Positions 44,600-56,099 of a stretch of 64,000 bases of DNA are shown here, one piece after another. Source of the DNA: Akebia trifoliata (taxonomy: Eukaryota > Streptophyta > Magnoliopsida > Ranunculales > Lardizabalaceae); contig CM030706.1 in NCBI GenBank assembly GCA_017979445.1, positions 18,028,967-18,092,966 on the forward strand, written 5' to 3'. The position numbers and the translations under genes are program-made. Position 1 is the first letter of the stretch, and the number at the start of each line of letters is the position of its first letter. Under the pieces are notes generated by a model, which had not been told where the DNA came from, ran no database searches, and saw nothing but the letters and a program-made list of their open reading frames with translations.

Positions 44600-45373
44600 A
44601 TAAGCTCTATATCCAAGCACCTCTTCCCAAAAGACCTCGATTAAGATATGCACGAGGGAGAGATACGAATAGCATGATGGTAGCGGATAGAAGACCTATA
44701 TGTTGCCTATCCCACACATGTTGGTTAGAGCCGAACGAAGGGCTCTCTACCCTTTTGAACTACAATGCCATCCACATTTTGAATGAAAAAAATAGAAAGG
44801 AGTGATCCATCAAACAGAATAGAGCCCAAGCATCTAGTTGTTGATTTGTTATACAATTTTCTTGGTTGATACAACTAGGATCTGAAAGAGCTAGTGGTTG
44901 GCTCTTCTTGGAATGGAGAACCAATGACTTCTGTTTCCATCTCATTCTTTAGTCACGAAAAGTAAGTTGTGCGTCTTAACGCACCTAGCTTAGAGCTCTA
45001 ACAAAGCCATGATTAAAAAATCCTTCTATAATAGAAATTGGTCGAATCCCTGTAATCGAAATCTTTCCTTTTTTGTTCCTATCCGAGCCGACCATAGCCT
45101 AATCCCATAACCCTTCAAGAACCCGATAGCAAGCATGTGTTGGCGAGTCAACCGATTCTCAGTCTTCTGAATGAGATCCGAGCTAACCAAAGCAATCGAA
45201 AGGCTTTCCATCTTTTTTTGCAGGCTAACGGGCGTTTCGTCGTTCCTGAACCGGCAAGGGAAGCTACTGGCAACCCATCTCCTTCCCATTGACTTGTTAA
45301 GACTTACTAAAGGAAGGCGATCCGCATCTCCGAATTCATCTGTGGGCGAGCGAACAGAAACGAATGAAGCATC

Positions 45374-47456
45374 TGTAGACACCCCAATTTGCATGAACCC
45401 GTTAGGAAAGTCCAAATTTTCTCAAATTGATTTCAGTTAAGAACTTAAGCCTCTCAACAGGCCCGCATTGTCAGTTGGCATCATTCCCATGCATACATGC
45501 ATACATGGATAATGTCTTATAGTTTTTCATGTTCTGCCTTGTCCCTAATCCACCCTAATCCATTCTAAATCCATATTTATCACCCATACCCTACCCAAGT
45601 CCATAAACAAAACCCATATCCTAATCAAATCAAGTCACCCTAAAACCTTAACCCATCTCCATAAAACCATTATCCATAAATCAAGTCCATCTCTTAAACC
45701 AAAGTCCATAGCCCAAGTCCATCCCCTAAGCCAAATACCAAGCACATTCTATTACACCCCCTCAAAGGATGACACATGTTGATTTCTTATAAGCACCCAA
45801 TACCCAATGCTTCAATTTAATTAGAGAGTCAACTCCCCCTTGTGAAAATCCAAGAATACCCTTCCCAAAGAGTATGATCAAACAAAAAAGGTGTTTTGAT
45901 TTTTGATAATAATCCATAAAGTTGAGAGAACTTCTAATCATACCCTCAAAAGGTAAGAATCTTCAAGTACATAAATGGATTTTTCTCATTAGTCCATTTC
46001 AAAAATATCCATCCATCCTTACTTTATAAGCTATTTACAAATGAATCAAGGTCTACTTTACACCTTCCATTTCACCTTTACACATGTCACTCTCCTACTC
46101 ACCCTTTCAAAAGTACTTTTGTTCTCTTATTAGTCTATTTCAAAAATACACATCCACCTTTATTTTATGAGTTATTTACAAATGAACTAAGGTCTACTTT
46201 TTACCTACCACTTTATATTTACATATGTCATTCCCTTATTCACCCTCTTAAAAGTACTTTTTGTTCTCTCATCTTTATTTACCAAAAAATCAAATATCAA
46301 AATATCTTTTTTTAGGTTTCTTCACAAATTTCACATTTACCCTTGTACAAATGAAAATTTCAAAAAGAAATAACTTAAACCTCATGTCCATTCTCTTTAT
46401 TTTTAGGATTGGACCATTTTATCCTCCAAAGTTCTTCAAAAACTTTATAAATAGTCTCATTTTCTATAAACAATTCATGCTTTCAAGCCCCTATTTCTCT
46501 ATTCTAAACTCTACCAAAAATTTTACGCACTTCACTATCCTTCTCTCAATCCAACCTTATAACTCAAGAACTCTCGCCTATATCTCAACCTTCAATGAAA
46601 AATCTTACCATCTCCAATCATCTACTATCAACTAAGGCCTTCTACTCTCAAACTCATCTCAAGAGTCAAGCTCATTCGAAAGCATCAAAGGACAAAGTGG
46701 GTGTAATCTAGCTTTATTGTTTAGTTTGCATCTTTTACTTCTAACCCTCTACTTGTATTTTCTCATTTAGAAATCCCTTAGGATGTAATGCGCATCTCTC
46801 CCACCTCCAATAGGTTGGACAAAGGTTTGATCGAAAGGATAGGAGTTGAAGCCATCTTTTTCTTAATCTCATGCATCACGTTGTACACAATGGACACACT
46901 CACATATGTATGGCAATGATGAAAGAATGTGTCAACCTTTTGATGAGGTGAAATACTTAGTTTCTACCCATGCATACATATTTCAAGGTTGTGGCCTCAA
47001 GGGAACTCCATCATGGAGTCCCTCTAATTAGTCAAAACCAACATTCACATACATAAAAATAATGTGGCTATATGGGCTCATCTTTTTTCATAGGATGCTC
47101 CTAATGTCACATTGAAATCAAAGGCCTTTGTTTAAGGGAATATTTTACACAATGCACACTCCCCCCTAACATGCATTTGCATGCACTTTATATAATTTTT
47201 TAAGTTTCACAAAAAGAATGGCCAAATAAGGTGGTTTGATGGAGAGGATGGGGTGCCTAACAACTCTAAATGGACCTCCTTACCTAGATCTTAGGTAGAC
47301 CTTGCCCTTTCTAATAAATAAGAGTACTACAATGCCATAAAAAATAGTTTAAAAGAATCGATTTTGGTGCCCATTCACATTCATTTCTAAAAAAGAATGG
47401 TAACGACTTCAAATAATGTAGCTTTGAGGTTCATGACGAAGAATTTCATATCTACA
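45374..47456 (+). mobile_element. 5' LTR of second Ogre-like element
   Basis: Starts TGTAGACACCCC at the edge of the mitochondrial-like block and ends CATATCTACA, three bases before a primer site. It aligns throughout with the solo LTR at 26142-28301, has two 141-bp subrepeats (GTC(C/T)ATTTC at 45992 and 46133) and a TATAAATA box at 46446-46453. At 2083 bases it is slightly shorter than the solo copy, consistent with one subrepeat fewer plus small indels. Confidence 0.9.
46446..46453 (+). promoter_or_regulatory. TATA box of second Ogre-like LTR
   Basis: TATAAATA with the same downstream CTCATTTTCTATAAAC context as at 27339-27346. Confidence 0.55.
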
Positions 47457-47459
47457 ACT

Positions 47460-47477
47460 TGACGACTCTATTGGGGA
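47460..47477 (+). other. Primer-binding site, Ogre type (tRNA-Arg)
   Basis: TGACGACTCTATTGGGGA differs at four positions from TGGCGACTCCGCTGGGGA and follows the LTR end by three bases. It marks a 5' LTR and plus orientation, in line with the pol genes at 53990-57297. Confidence 0.75.
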
Positions 47478-48135
47478 ATACTAGCTGGTCCAAACCGATT
47501 TTACTTGGCCATGTTTTTTATTTTAAAAATATCAAACTTTCTTTCATTTTCTTATTTTTGTTTCTAAGATGTTTGTTTATTGATTAACTCTACTGTCTTT
47601 ATATTTTTCTTTTCTTGGTAGGAGCGCATGTAATATTTATTTCTTTATCTTATTTTGATTCAAAGTAGTAAGGGCTGATACACATTTGTAAATGCACTTG
47701 TGCATATTCGCTTCATAGCTCATTGCACAAACCACTACCTCCTATTTTAAAATCTAACCCCGGATGCCGATACTCTCAAGCCTCCTAGACCTTTCATTTA
47801 GGTAGGCAGGAGGAGAACATCCACCTCAATCACCAACCTAAGAAGTGTATATTTCAATGTGCATGAAGAGTTGAAGATTGAGTAACCTCAAACCACCTAT
47901 AGCCGCATGCATCAATATGATTAGAGGCATAAGATACAAATGTTTAAAAATGTATCAACCTTTTGGTGTCTTGTAATTTTTTTAAGCTCTTGAAGGCAAA
48001 GTTTTATGAATTTAGGTTTTCTTTTATTTTTATTTTCGTATATGTTCCCCTTGGTAAATGGGAAAATTTCTTTTTATTTTTATGTTTTGCATCATCTTTA
48101 AAAAAATATTTTTTTTGTTGAAAATATACATTCTA

Positions 48136-48195
48136 GTCTGTATTTAAAGCATGGACTGTATAAAAAATACCCTGGTCCGTGCATTAAATACGAAC
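48136..48195 (+). repeat. Two leader hairpin repeats
   Basis: GTCTGTATTTAAAGCATGGAC (48136-48156) and the more decayed GTCCGTGCATTAAATACGAAC (48175-48195) are 39 bases apart, matching the 38-base spacing of the motifs at 35115-35267. Confidence 0.7.
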
Positions 48196-48470
48196 TTTAA
48201 AAAAAATTTACTCATTTCGTCCCTTACTGATGATCAGTCTTGACAACTTTTCATTTGGAATTTATTTTTGTTTTAAATTTTAAGGCTTAAAAATGATTAA
48301 ATGAATTACTTTTATCGGTGAGCTTAGGGCCCATTACTTGTCACCTATTGTTTGATTCAAATGGAGCTTGCCTACTCTCTACCGATCAAAATTGATCCTG
48401 ACCTAACGCGACACATTATCGATCTTGATCACAATCAATCACACTATCATCTATAAATGAGGATAAACTC

Positions 48471-48915
48471 AAATCGGGTCCATGACCCGAATCCAACTCA
48501 AAGTAGGTCCACGACCCATATCCATGTCAAATATGGTCCACGACCCGTATCAGGTCCACTACCCGTATCCATTTCGAATTGGGTCGATAATCCATATTTA
48601 ATCCAAATCTGATCCATGACCCATATTCAATCCAAAACGGGTCCACAACCCATTTCCATTTTGAATTGGGTATTCGACTCTTCTCCAATCCAAATTGGGT
48701 CTACGACTCGTATCCATTTCAAAATGGGTCCATGACCCATGTCCAATTCAAATTGGGTCCACGACCTGTATCCAATCCAAATCAGGTCAACGATCTAAAT
48801 TCTTCCCAAATGAAGTCCACGATCCCTTGATCAACCCAAATCGGGTTCATGATCCACATTTCACCCAAATTGGGTTCATCCTCCAATTTTAACCCAAATC
48901 ATGATCCATATGTCA
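48471..48915 (+). repeat. Degenerate ~28-30-bp minisatellite in leader
   Basis: About fourteen units approximating GGGTCCACGACCCATATCC plus an AATCCAAAT-like spacer, clearly diverged from one another. This is the counterpart of the array at 35519-35847 in the related element. Confidence 0.85.
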
Positions 48916-49248
48916 TCTATCAAGATCAATAATCGGTCGATCAATCCAAATGAATCCAATTATTTTCTAACAAGTTAGATTAAAAAAATTTAAAGTACCA
49001 ATTGCAATTTTTGATCAAAGTCGATGTCTAAAAACGATCCTGCCCTAATAATAAAAGGAGAATAGACTACGTCTATTCAAGAAAATAAAGTGACTTAAGA
49101 GTGCCCTTTCTAAGGCATTGCGCGTCACCTCTTCCTTGGGTATTTGACTAGTCGATCTTGATTTCAGAGAATTGAATTGGAGACTAGCAAAAAGGTCTTT
49201 CCAACTCAATCCATTTGTAGTAATTTGTCTTTACAAAATATTTTTTCT

Positions 49249-52211
49249 GCTCTATGCTGATAAACCTCTAGCTCTGTGTTGACAAATCCTCAGCTCCGTG
49301 TAGGTGAACTCCAAGTTCTATGCTGACCAATACCCAACTCTATGTTGACAAACCTCCAGTCCTATGCCAAAAAATCTACACCTCCGTGCTGACAAACCTC
49401 CACTTTCGTACTGATAAGCCTTCGGTTCCATGCCAATAAACCTCTAGATACATGCTGAAAAACCTTCGACTTCGTGTCGATAAACCCTCAGTTCTGTGCT
49501 GACAAACTTTCGGCTCCATGCTGGCAAACCTCTGGTTCTACACGATAAACTTCTAGCTTTGTGCTGACCAATACCCAGTTTCATGCTGCCAAACCTTTGG
49601 CTTCGTGTTGATAAACTCCAACTCCGTGCTGACCAATACCTAGCTCTATGTGAATAAGGCACTGACTCTGTGTTGATAAACCTTCAACTCCATATTGACA
49701 AACCTCTGGTTCCATGCCGATAAACCTCCAGCTCCATGCCTTTGGTTCTGCGCCGATAAACTTCCAACTCTATCCTGACCAATACCCAACTCTGTGCTAA
49801 TAAGCATCTGGCTCCGTACCGATAAACTTCCAACTTTGTGCTAACAAACTTTCAGTTCTATACTGATAAACCTCTAGCTCCATGCTAACAAAGCTCTAGC
49901 TCCATGCTAATAAGCCTTCAGCTTCTTGTTGACAAATCTCTGGCTCCGTACTGATAAACTTATGAAAATACATGCTTCGTACCATATCTAATCCTAGAAG
50001 GGGGGTGAATAGGATAATTAAAATTTATTCTGATTTATCTAACTTCAACTTAAATTGATAATTTGACTATATGTTCTAAGTCATTCACCTAGCCTCGATT
50101 TTGTACTCATGTCTCTAATTTGCATTTAATGAAAATACACTTGGAATATAAACATTTATTTAACCATGTTATTCAATAACACATTCAAATATGATTTATC
50201 TAATCGACATTCATGGCATCTCATGACATTCAAAACATTCAAGTGTAAATTACAAAATTATGAAAACATGCACGAGACATAAGACATCTAACGGATCGGT
50301 TATATGCCTACATCCATTCTCACGGCTAATTTCTAGTTTGCAATGCAATTGAAGTTCACTTAGAATCTAAACATTCATGGCATGACATACATAGCATAGT
50401 GTTCATTCATCTAAGTATAAATTGATAGAGGCATTTTCACAAACACGAGACAAGCATTTTATACTGGCTCGGTAATGTGCCTATATCCATTCCCAAGACT
50501 CCTACCTAGGAACTTGGTGTTCACTGTCAAAGAAGTTTATGATTTGCCTCGAACCTTTTACATAAATTTTTCATACATATGCTAAATTCTAAAACCTCAA
50601 GATCAAGAGAACACATCCTCTCGAAATTGTGAGTTTTGTTCATCGAAAACTCACGTAGCTCTACTTTTGTCAAGAATCCTCGATTCTAACAAGAGTTTAG
50701 TTTTTGAGAGCTGAATCAAGTAACCACATACATATGTTTTTAAAACGAAAAATAAAATTAAAGACTCACTCAACTCTATAAGGTTTTCCAGTGGAGATCT
50801 TGAGTTCTTTGAGTCCTTGAGCTCACAAGTACATCTCGACGGTTGGATCTTCCAATCAAGCTCTTAAGTTCATCTACCCCTTGTGATTACTCCTACCATC
50901 ATCTTCTTTTGCCCCTTGCTCCAAGAATGTACCAATATGTGTGCAAGGTGAGGTTTGATGGTTGGACAGGGATCAAGTCAAAAGTCTAGGAAAGTTAAAG
51001 GGATTCACTACGTTAGACTCTCATAAGAATAGAGAAGACTCTCAAAGTGTGGAGAGAGGAGAAGCAATCTATTCTAAGGTTTGATCCAAAAGAAGGGCAT
51101 AGGTTGAATGGAGTTTCAACTAAGGTTTGGACCTACCAACGTGTAGAGAAAGCTTTCTAGATGGGAAAGGACAGGGCACAAGTTCTCTAGGGATCAAATC
51201 CAAGTAAGAAATGAGCCAAAAATATATTTTTAAAGTTATTTTCGAAGCTCCTAACGGCTCTTACGGTGGAATCATGCTCTAAAGGTGTCCCATCGTGCCC
51301 AAATGGCACTTGTTGCTAGTTCCACCGTGCTTGATGAACAATGTCACCGTGAAAATTACATAAATGCCCTTGGGAGGGGGTATTTTGATCATATCTTCCA
51401 AATAATAAGTCTGTTTCATATGTATTTCGGAGAGATGAGGGATTTTACTACGTAGAACATCCCCGAATTTCCACCAAAGGTTGGATCATTTAAGAAATGG
51501 GTGAAATGACCAAAATACCTTTTTTAGCTTTTTGGGTCAAATCAAGCTTTCGGGAAGGCCAGTGCTGAAACGGTTGAAAGTTGTGTTATATATTACCTAT
51601 ATAATACCACCTATAAAACAACAAGGACATAAAATAAGTTTACGGTGGTCAAATCTCTAATGCCCACTCTGTGATCATTTTCGATTTCTAAAATACGCTT
51701 TTTACCTTTTTGGGTCAATCGAGCTTTTAGGAAGGTCGGTGTCGAAATGGTTCTAAGGTGTGCTAGATATTACCTATATCATGCCACCCATAACGTACCA
51801 AGGACAGAAAATGGGTTTAGGATGGTCAAATCTCTAATGTCCCCTCTATGATCATTTTCGATTCTCGAAAAATTCGATGAGAGAACGAGTCGAAGAACGG
51901 GTTTCCTTAATCACTATGGGTTGACCTATCACTCATCTAAATGTTGGGAAAATGTCTTTGGTGGTCTCATTACCTTTTGGGCTTTGTGTACACACATTAG
52001 AGGTTTTTGTTGAGGTACATGTGGTTGAGTAGTTTTATCGAAGTCTTCATTAGTTTTTCAATGGTAAATCAATCCGACACTCAACATATGTCTTGTAATT
52101 GACAAAATATGGAATTAATAACTTCTAGCTCCGTGCTAACTGATACCTATATCCGTGCTAACCAATATTCGGCTCAACGCCGACGAATCCCCAATACCGT
52201 GCTGATAAAAA
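49249..52211 (+). repeat. 22-bp minisatellite, split by a copia LTR
   Basis: The unit approximates CTCCGTGCTGACAAACCTCC (about 22 bases), with roughly 33 copies at 49249-49972 and about four more at 52121-52211. The array resumes in register across the insertion. Many units differ by one or two bases, and a CCAATACC variant recurs at intervals, suggesting a higher-order pattern. It lies where gag would be expected in the second Ogre-like element. The minus-strand ORF 49444-49662 is a by-product. Confidence 0.9.
49973..52120 (-). mobile_element. Solo copia LTR inserted in the minisatellite
   Basis: The reverse complement aligns with the copia LTR at 18749-20318 at both ends: TATTAATTCCATATT against TGTTAGTTCTATATT, and ATTTTCA against ATTCCA. 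It does so in several internal blocks as well. The flanks are ACTTA (49968-49972) and ACTTC (52121-52125), a target duplication with one change. No primer site or internal region is present, so it is a solo LTR. The 5' TG has mutated to TA. Confidence 0.85.
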
Positions 52212-52239
52212 ATTTGACTCTAACCCAGTCCAAGGCTTT

Positions 52240-53870
52240 CTTATAATGCAACTTTACCAATTAATATCTAATAAATCATCATGCATGCTCATTGTGTAAA
52301 TAATAGAATTACGCTCAACCTCGTGTCCATTGGTGGCCAAATGACGTAGAAAGAAGTACTTACCACTTGATAATTCTCCATACTTTTTATGCTCGCAACC
52401 AACCATGCTCACATTACTACAATGTGCAAGTTCTTCCTCTCAACTACGTCTCATTATACCGTACGCCTTACCCACTTCCAGTCCTTATTTACGACCACCC
52501 CTTGTCATACCCTATGCTATACCCACCCCTCAAACCTCAAGTTTTCCCTCTTGACCACCTCTTATCTTATCCTATGCTAGTTCAGAAATCCCTGACAACA
52601 CTTTACCAACTATCAAACCCAACCCACCATCTCTTGTCCTGCATCTAAAGTTAAATCTGCAACCTATGGCCATCATATCCCCTAAACCCTTCTCGTACTG
52701 CTCGAATCAAACTGTCCCATGGAGTTCTGAGACAAGGATCATTACATTGGCAGGGGTTGAAAAGTCGAATGAGGCTATGAACACGTACATTGGCCATATG
52801 ACTAGATTAGGGAGGTACTATGAAGTTCTAAAAAAATAATATAAGAAGCAAATCAAAGAAAAAGAAAGAAGAAAAGAAAAGGGAAAATGAAAGCTTACAG
52901 AAGAGGAATAAATACTGCAAAAAGTGCTAGAGAAGAAGAAAAGTCGAGTGACTGACAAGGAAACAGTCGATCTCCTCAAACTCATCAAAAAAAATGAGTA
53001 CAACATAGTGGAGCAATTGAACCAGATGCCAGCTCAGATCTATATATTGGACCTGCTATTAAATTCAGAGCACCATCAAGAAGCATTACTCAAAAGTCCT
53101 TAGTAGTGCACATATACCTGAGACTACTTTACCATAAGAGTTGGAAAAGACAGTGGAACAGATCATGACCCCCAATCTGATCACCTTCACAAAAGACGAG
53201 TTTATCAGTGGAGGGCGTGGTCACATTGAACCATTGCACATCGTAGTAATGTGCAAAGGCATGATGGTAGCAAGGGTGTTGATCGATAATGGTTCGACTA
53301 TAAATATTTATTCTCTACAAACTTTGCACAAGCTAAATGCAAATTTATCTCACATCAGGCCAACTAGAAGGATTGGGGATCTGTTGTAATCCCACCCACC
53401 TTACAAATGTTTGTACCCGACTCTAACGACAGTCACCTGGAAGTGATGGTCATATCTGAACCATCAAGGGAACCACTCTTCCTACCTATCTACCCTGTAG
53501 AAGATGGGAAATCTTCAAAACTTGGAAGGAATACCCAATTACTTATGAGGTGGCCATGGGATCCGGAATCCCTATGACTTCCAAAACAAAAATGCCAATA
53601 GTAGAATCTCATTTGCCTGAGGACCATAATGAGCCCTTGTCCTTGAAGCAAGACTATTTTAGGGGTTCACCTTCTTTGCTAATAAATTTACATGATTCTT
53701 CTTTATCTTGTTTCAAGAAATCAGATGATTCACAAAATCCAAAAAAATAAAAAATCTTTAAAAAATAAAAAACTCTACAAAACCCAAAAAAATCAAGTAT
53801 TTTCAAAAATTCAAAAAAATCAAGAATTTTTAGAGTTTCAAAGATTTTCAAAGAATTTCCTCAATTGAAT
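52240..53870 (+). pseudogene. Tat/Ogre-like gag C-terminus and protease remnant
   Basis: A proline/tyrosine-rich stretch (52367-52648) precedes VPWSSETRIITLAGVEK and HMTRLGRYYEV (52710-52830), the MTRSGR(V/C)Y boundary motif of Tat elements. A Lys/Glu-rich stretch and LLKLIKKNEYNIVEQLNQMP plus ILDLLLNSEHHQEALL (52975-53100) come before the protease. The open frame 53141-53389 carries FISGGRGHIEPLHIVVMCKG and ARVLIDNGSTINIYSLQTL. DNGS is the usual Tat-group form of the aspartic protease active site. The enzyme would mature the polyprotein. Stops and frame changes interrupt the region. An A-rich tract with repeated AAAAAATCAAG (53740-53835) follows. Confidence 0.75.
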
Positions 53871-53989
53871 GAGCCTGTGATAGAATAGAGTATGAAAGAG
53901 ATGAATACGACTTTGATCTTGAGCTCAACTTCGATCTCATAGGGATTGAAGAAGAATCAGAGGAATAGGTTGAATATCCTTCAAAAGAA

Positions 53990-55114
53990 ATCAATGAACC
54001 TAGGCACAAAAGATGACCCACAAATCGTCAAGATCAAAGCCCTATTGACGATTGAGTAGAAAGAAGAAATGACAAAATTCTTACAGCAGTACCAAGATGT
54101 CTTCATATGATCCTATCAAGATATGCCTAGTTTAGACACAGATCTAGTCGTTCACAAGTTACCTATCACATTGGAAAGCAAGCTAGTCAAATATAAATTA
54201 TGAAAATTAAAGTCAGAATGGATACTTAAGGTCAAGGATGAAATAATGAAGCAGTTCCAAGCAGGATTTCTCACGGTATCCACCTACCTCGAATGGCTTG
54301 TTAACGTCATTCCGGTACCCAAGAAGGATGGGAAAGTGCGCATGTGCGTTGACTATCGAGATTTGAACAGAGCCAATCCTAAGGATGACTTTCCATTATC
54401 ACATATTGACACTGATCGATAATACAACAGGGCACAGTATGGTTCTCCTTCATAGATGGCTTCTCGAGTTAAAATTAGATAAGAATGGCAGAAGAAGACC
54501 AAGAGAAGACTGCATTCATCACACCTTGGGGCATATTTCACTATAAGGTTATGCCATTCGATCTCAAGAATGCTAGGGCAACTTATCAGCAAACCATAAC
54601 TACCTTATTCCATGACATGATTCACAAGGAAATAAAAGTATACGTGGATGACATGATAGCTAAATCAAATCTCAATGAGAACCACCTTGTAAATTTGAAA
54701 AAATTGTTCGACCGATTAAGAAAGTACAGCCTAAGGCTAAATCTGGCAAAATGTGTGTTTCGAGCAACATTAGGAAAGTTGTTTCAGTTCATTGTCAGTA
54801 TAAAAGGCATCGAAATCAATCTAGCTAAGACAAAGTACATTACAAGTATGGAGCCACCCAAATCAAATAAGGAGATTAGGGGATTCTTATGGAGAATTCA
54901 GTACATTAGTCAGTTCATTGCACAACTTACGCCAATCTGTGAATTGGTATTTAAACTATTAAAGAAGAATGAATCGAAAAAGTGGAATGAAGACTGTTAT
55001 GAAGTTTTCGACAAGATCAAGAAATACCTGTTTAATCTACCAATCTTGGTTCCACTTATACCGGGTCAACTTCAACTAATGTATCTCTCCATGCAAGAAA
55101 ACTCCCTAGGCTAG
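53990..55114 (+). pseudogene. Tat/Ogre-like reverse transcriptase, largely intact palm
   Basis: Begins with LLTIE, FLQQYQDVF and DMPSLDTDLVVHKLPI (54040-54165). It continues QFQAGFLTVSTYLEWLVNVI and PVPKKDGKVRMCVDYRDLNR (54255-54370), the fingers of gypsy RT, before two stops. The 209-codon frame 54485-55114 then holds TAFITPWGIFHYKVMPFDLK, ATYQQ, the catalytic box YVDD (about 54640-54652) and the AKCVF thumb motif. It also has GIEINLAKTKYITSMEPPKS, IRGFLWRIQYISQFIAQLTP and FKLLKKNESKKW. RT copies element RNA into DNA in cytoplasmic particles. The missing middle (SFMDGYSGYNQI region, 54420-54485) is present but frameshifted. This is the best-preserved RT in the window, but it is not a complete gene. 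Confidence 0.85.
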
Positions 55115-55905
55115 GTATTGGGACAACATGATAAAACTGGCTGAAAAAAGCAAGCCATCTACTACCTTAGCAAGAAGTTAAAAGTTACCAGGCAAAATAC
55201 TCGACTCTCGAAAAAAAGGTGTTGTGCCCTCATCTGGGCATCACCACGGCTACGCCATTACTTGCTCAGGGATTCAATTATGCTTGTGGCTCGGATGGAT
55301 CCTTTGAAGTATCTCTTTGAGAAATTGGCATTAGCAGGACACACTACAAAATGGCAAATACTGTTATTTGAGTTCGATACCATCTATGTTACTTAAAAAA
55401 GCCATTAAGTGACAAGCTACTATTGACCACTTAGTGGAGCATCCTTTGCCCGACTATAAGCCACTAAAGACAAATTTTTCTGATGAAGCTATTTTATTTG
55501 CTAAAGTCGAGGACAATGATGAAGATAAAAGTTGGAAAATATACTTTGACAGAGTAGTAAATAAAAAAAAATAGAATTGGGGCGATCTTGGTTAAGTAGG
55601 ATGGAACTCATATCGCCATTGCAATCAGACTAAGGTTTTTAGTGCTCTAACAATGAAGCCGAGTATGAAGCATGCATTGTGGGGTTGAAAGCAGCAATCG
55701 ACCTCGAAATAGATGAAATATATGTATTTGATGATTCAAGTCTGGTAGTTTCCAGATGACAAAAGAATAGAAGACTCGAGAGCAAAGGCTAATTCCTTAT
55801 CATGAGTATCTTAAGGATCTAAGCTCAAATTTCATTCGAATCTTGTTCACTTATATGTTGAGGGCTAAGAATCAGTTTACAGACGCACTGTCCACTCTTA
55901 CTTTA
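55115..55905 (+). pseudogene. Dual RNase H region of Tat/Ogre-like element
   Basis: The first RNase H spans about 55115-55400 (AIYYLSKKLKV, CALIWASPRLRHYLL, KYLFEKLALAGHTTKWQILL, FEFDTIY). A spacer follows, and then a second, archaeal-type RNase H (about 55530-55905). WKIYFDR replaces the usual W-x-(L/I)YFDG, and the domain runs on to KYMYLMIQVW-like and FHSNLVHLYVEG-like fragments and a degraded N-x-x-AD-LATL end. Presence of two RNase H domains is a known hallmark of the Tat lineage. Both are broken by stops. The second frame joins the short ORF at 55843-56118, which leads into integrase. Confidence 0.6.
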
Positions 55906-56099
55906 ATGATCAACATTTTCGAGGATACCATTGTCAACCCTATTGTGATCGGTATTCCAGATGAACCTAAATATTCCGTGCCTGTGAAAATTGGAGAACT
56001 TGAGGAGAAACCATGGTATGTAGACATCAAGCCATTTTTGGAGAATCAAACTTTTCCACCTGATGCACAACAAATGATTGAAAAACAATTTAGAGATTG

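Larger units (their letters stand above)
36137..45373. other. Mitochondrial-like DNA block (probable NUMT)
   Basis: From 36137 to 45373 the base composition becomes visibly richer in G and C. Retroelement and A/T-rich spacer sequence disappears, and the text consists of GCTTGCTT-, CTAGGG- and GGCAAG-type stretches characteristic of plant mitochondrial intergenic DNA. No mitochondrial gene, rRNA or tRNA was recognised. Open frames at 41242-41532 (plus), 42761-42985 (minus) and 45026-45415 (minus) have no family I can name. Both edges coincide exactly with LTR termini (CTACA / GTACC at the left, GCATC / TGTAGA at the right). The mitochondrial label is an inference from sequence character. A plastid or other organelle origin is less likely, since no plastid gene is seen. 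Confidence 0.65.
47478..49248 (+). other. Leader of second Ogre-like element
   Basis: Non-coding. It shares GGATGCCG(A)TACTCTCAAGC with the first leader, and carries two hairpin motifs (48136-48195) and a degenerate minisatellite (48471-48915). The sequence from 48916 to 49248 has no recognised feature. Confidence 0.6.

Noticed and set aside
36137..45373. tRNA or rRNA genes
   Set aside because: Looked for D-arm and GGTTCGAATCC-type words and rRNA landmarks on both strands; none found in proper arrangement.
53654..53851. Phe/Leu-rich minus-strand ORF
   Set aside because: Complement of an A-rich simple repeat between protease and RT.
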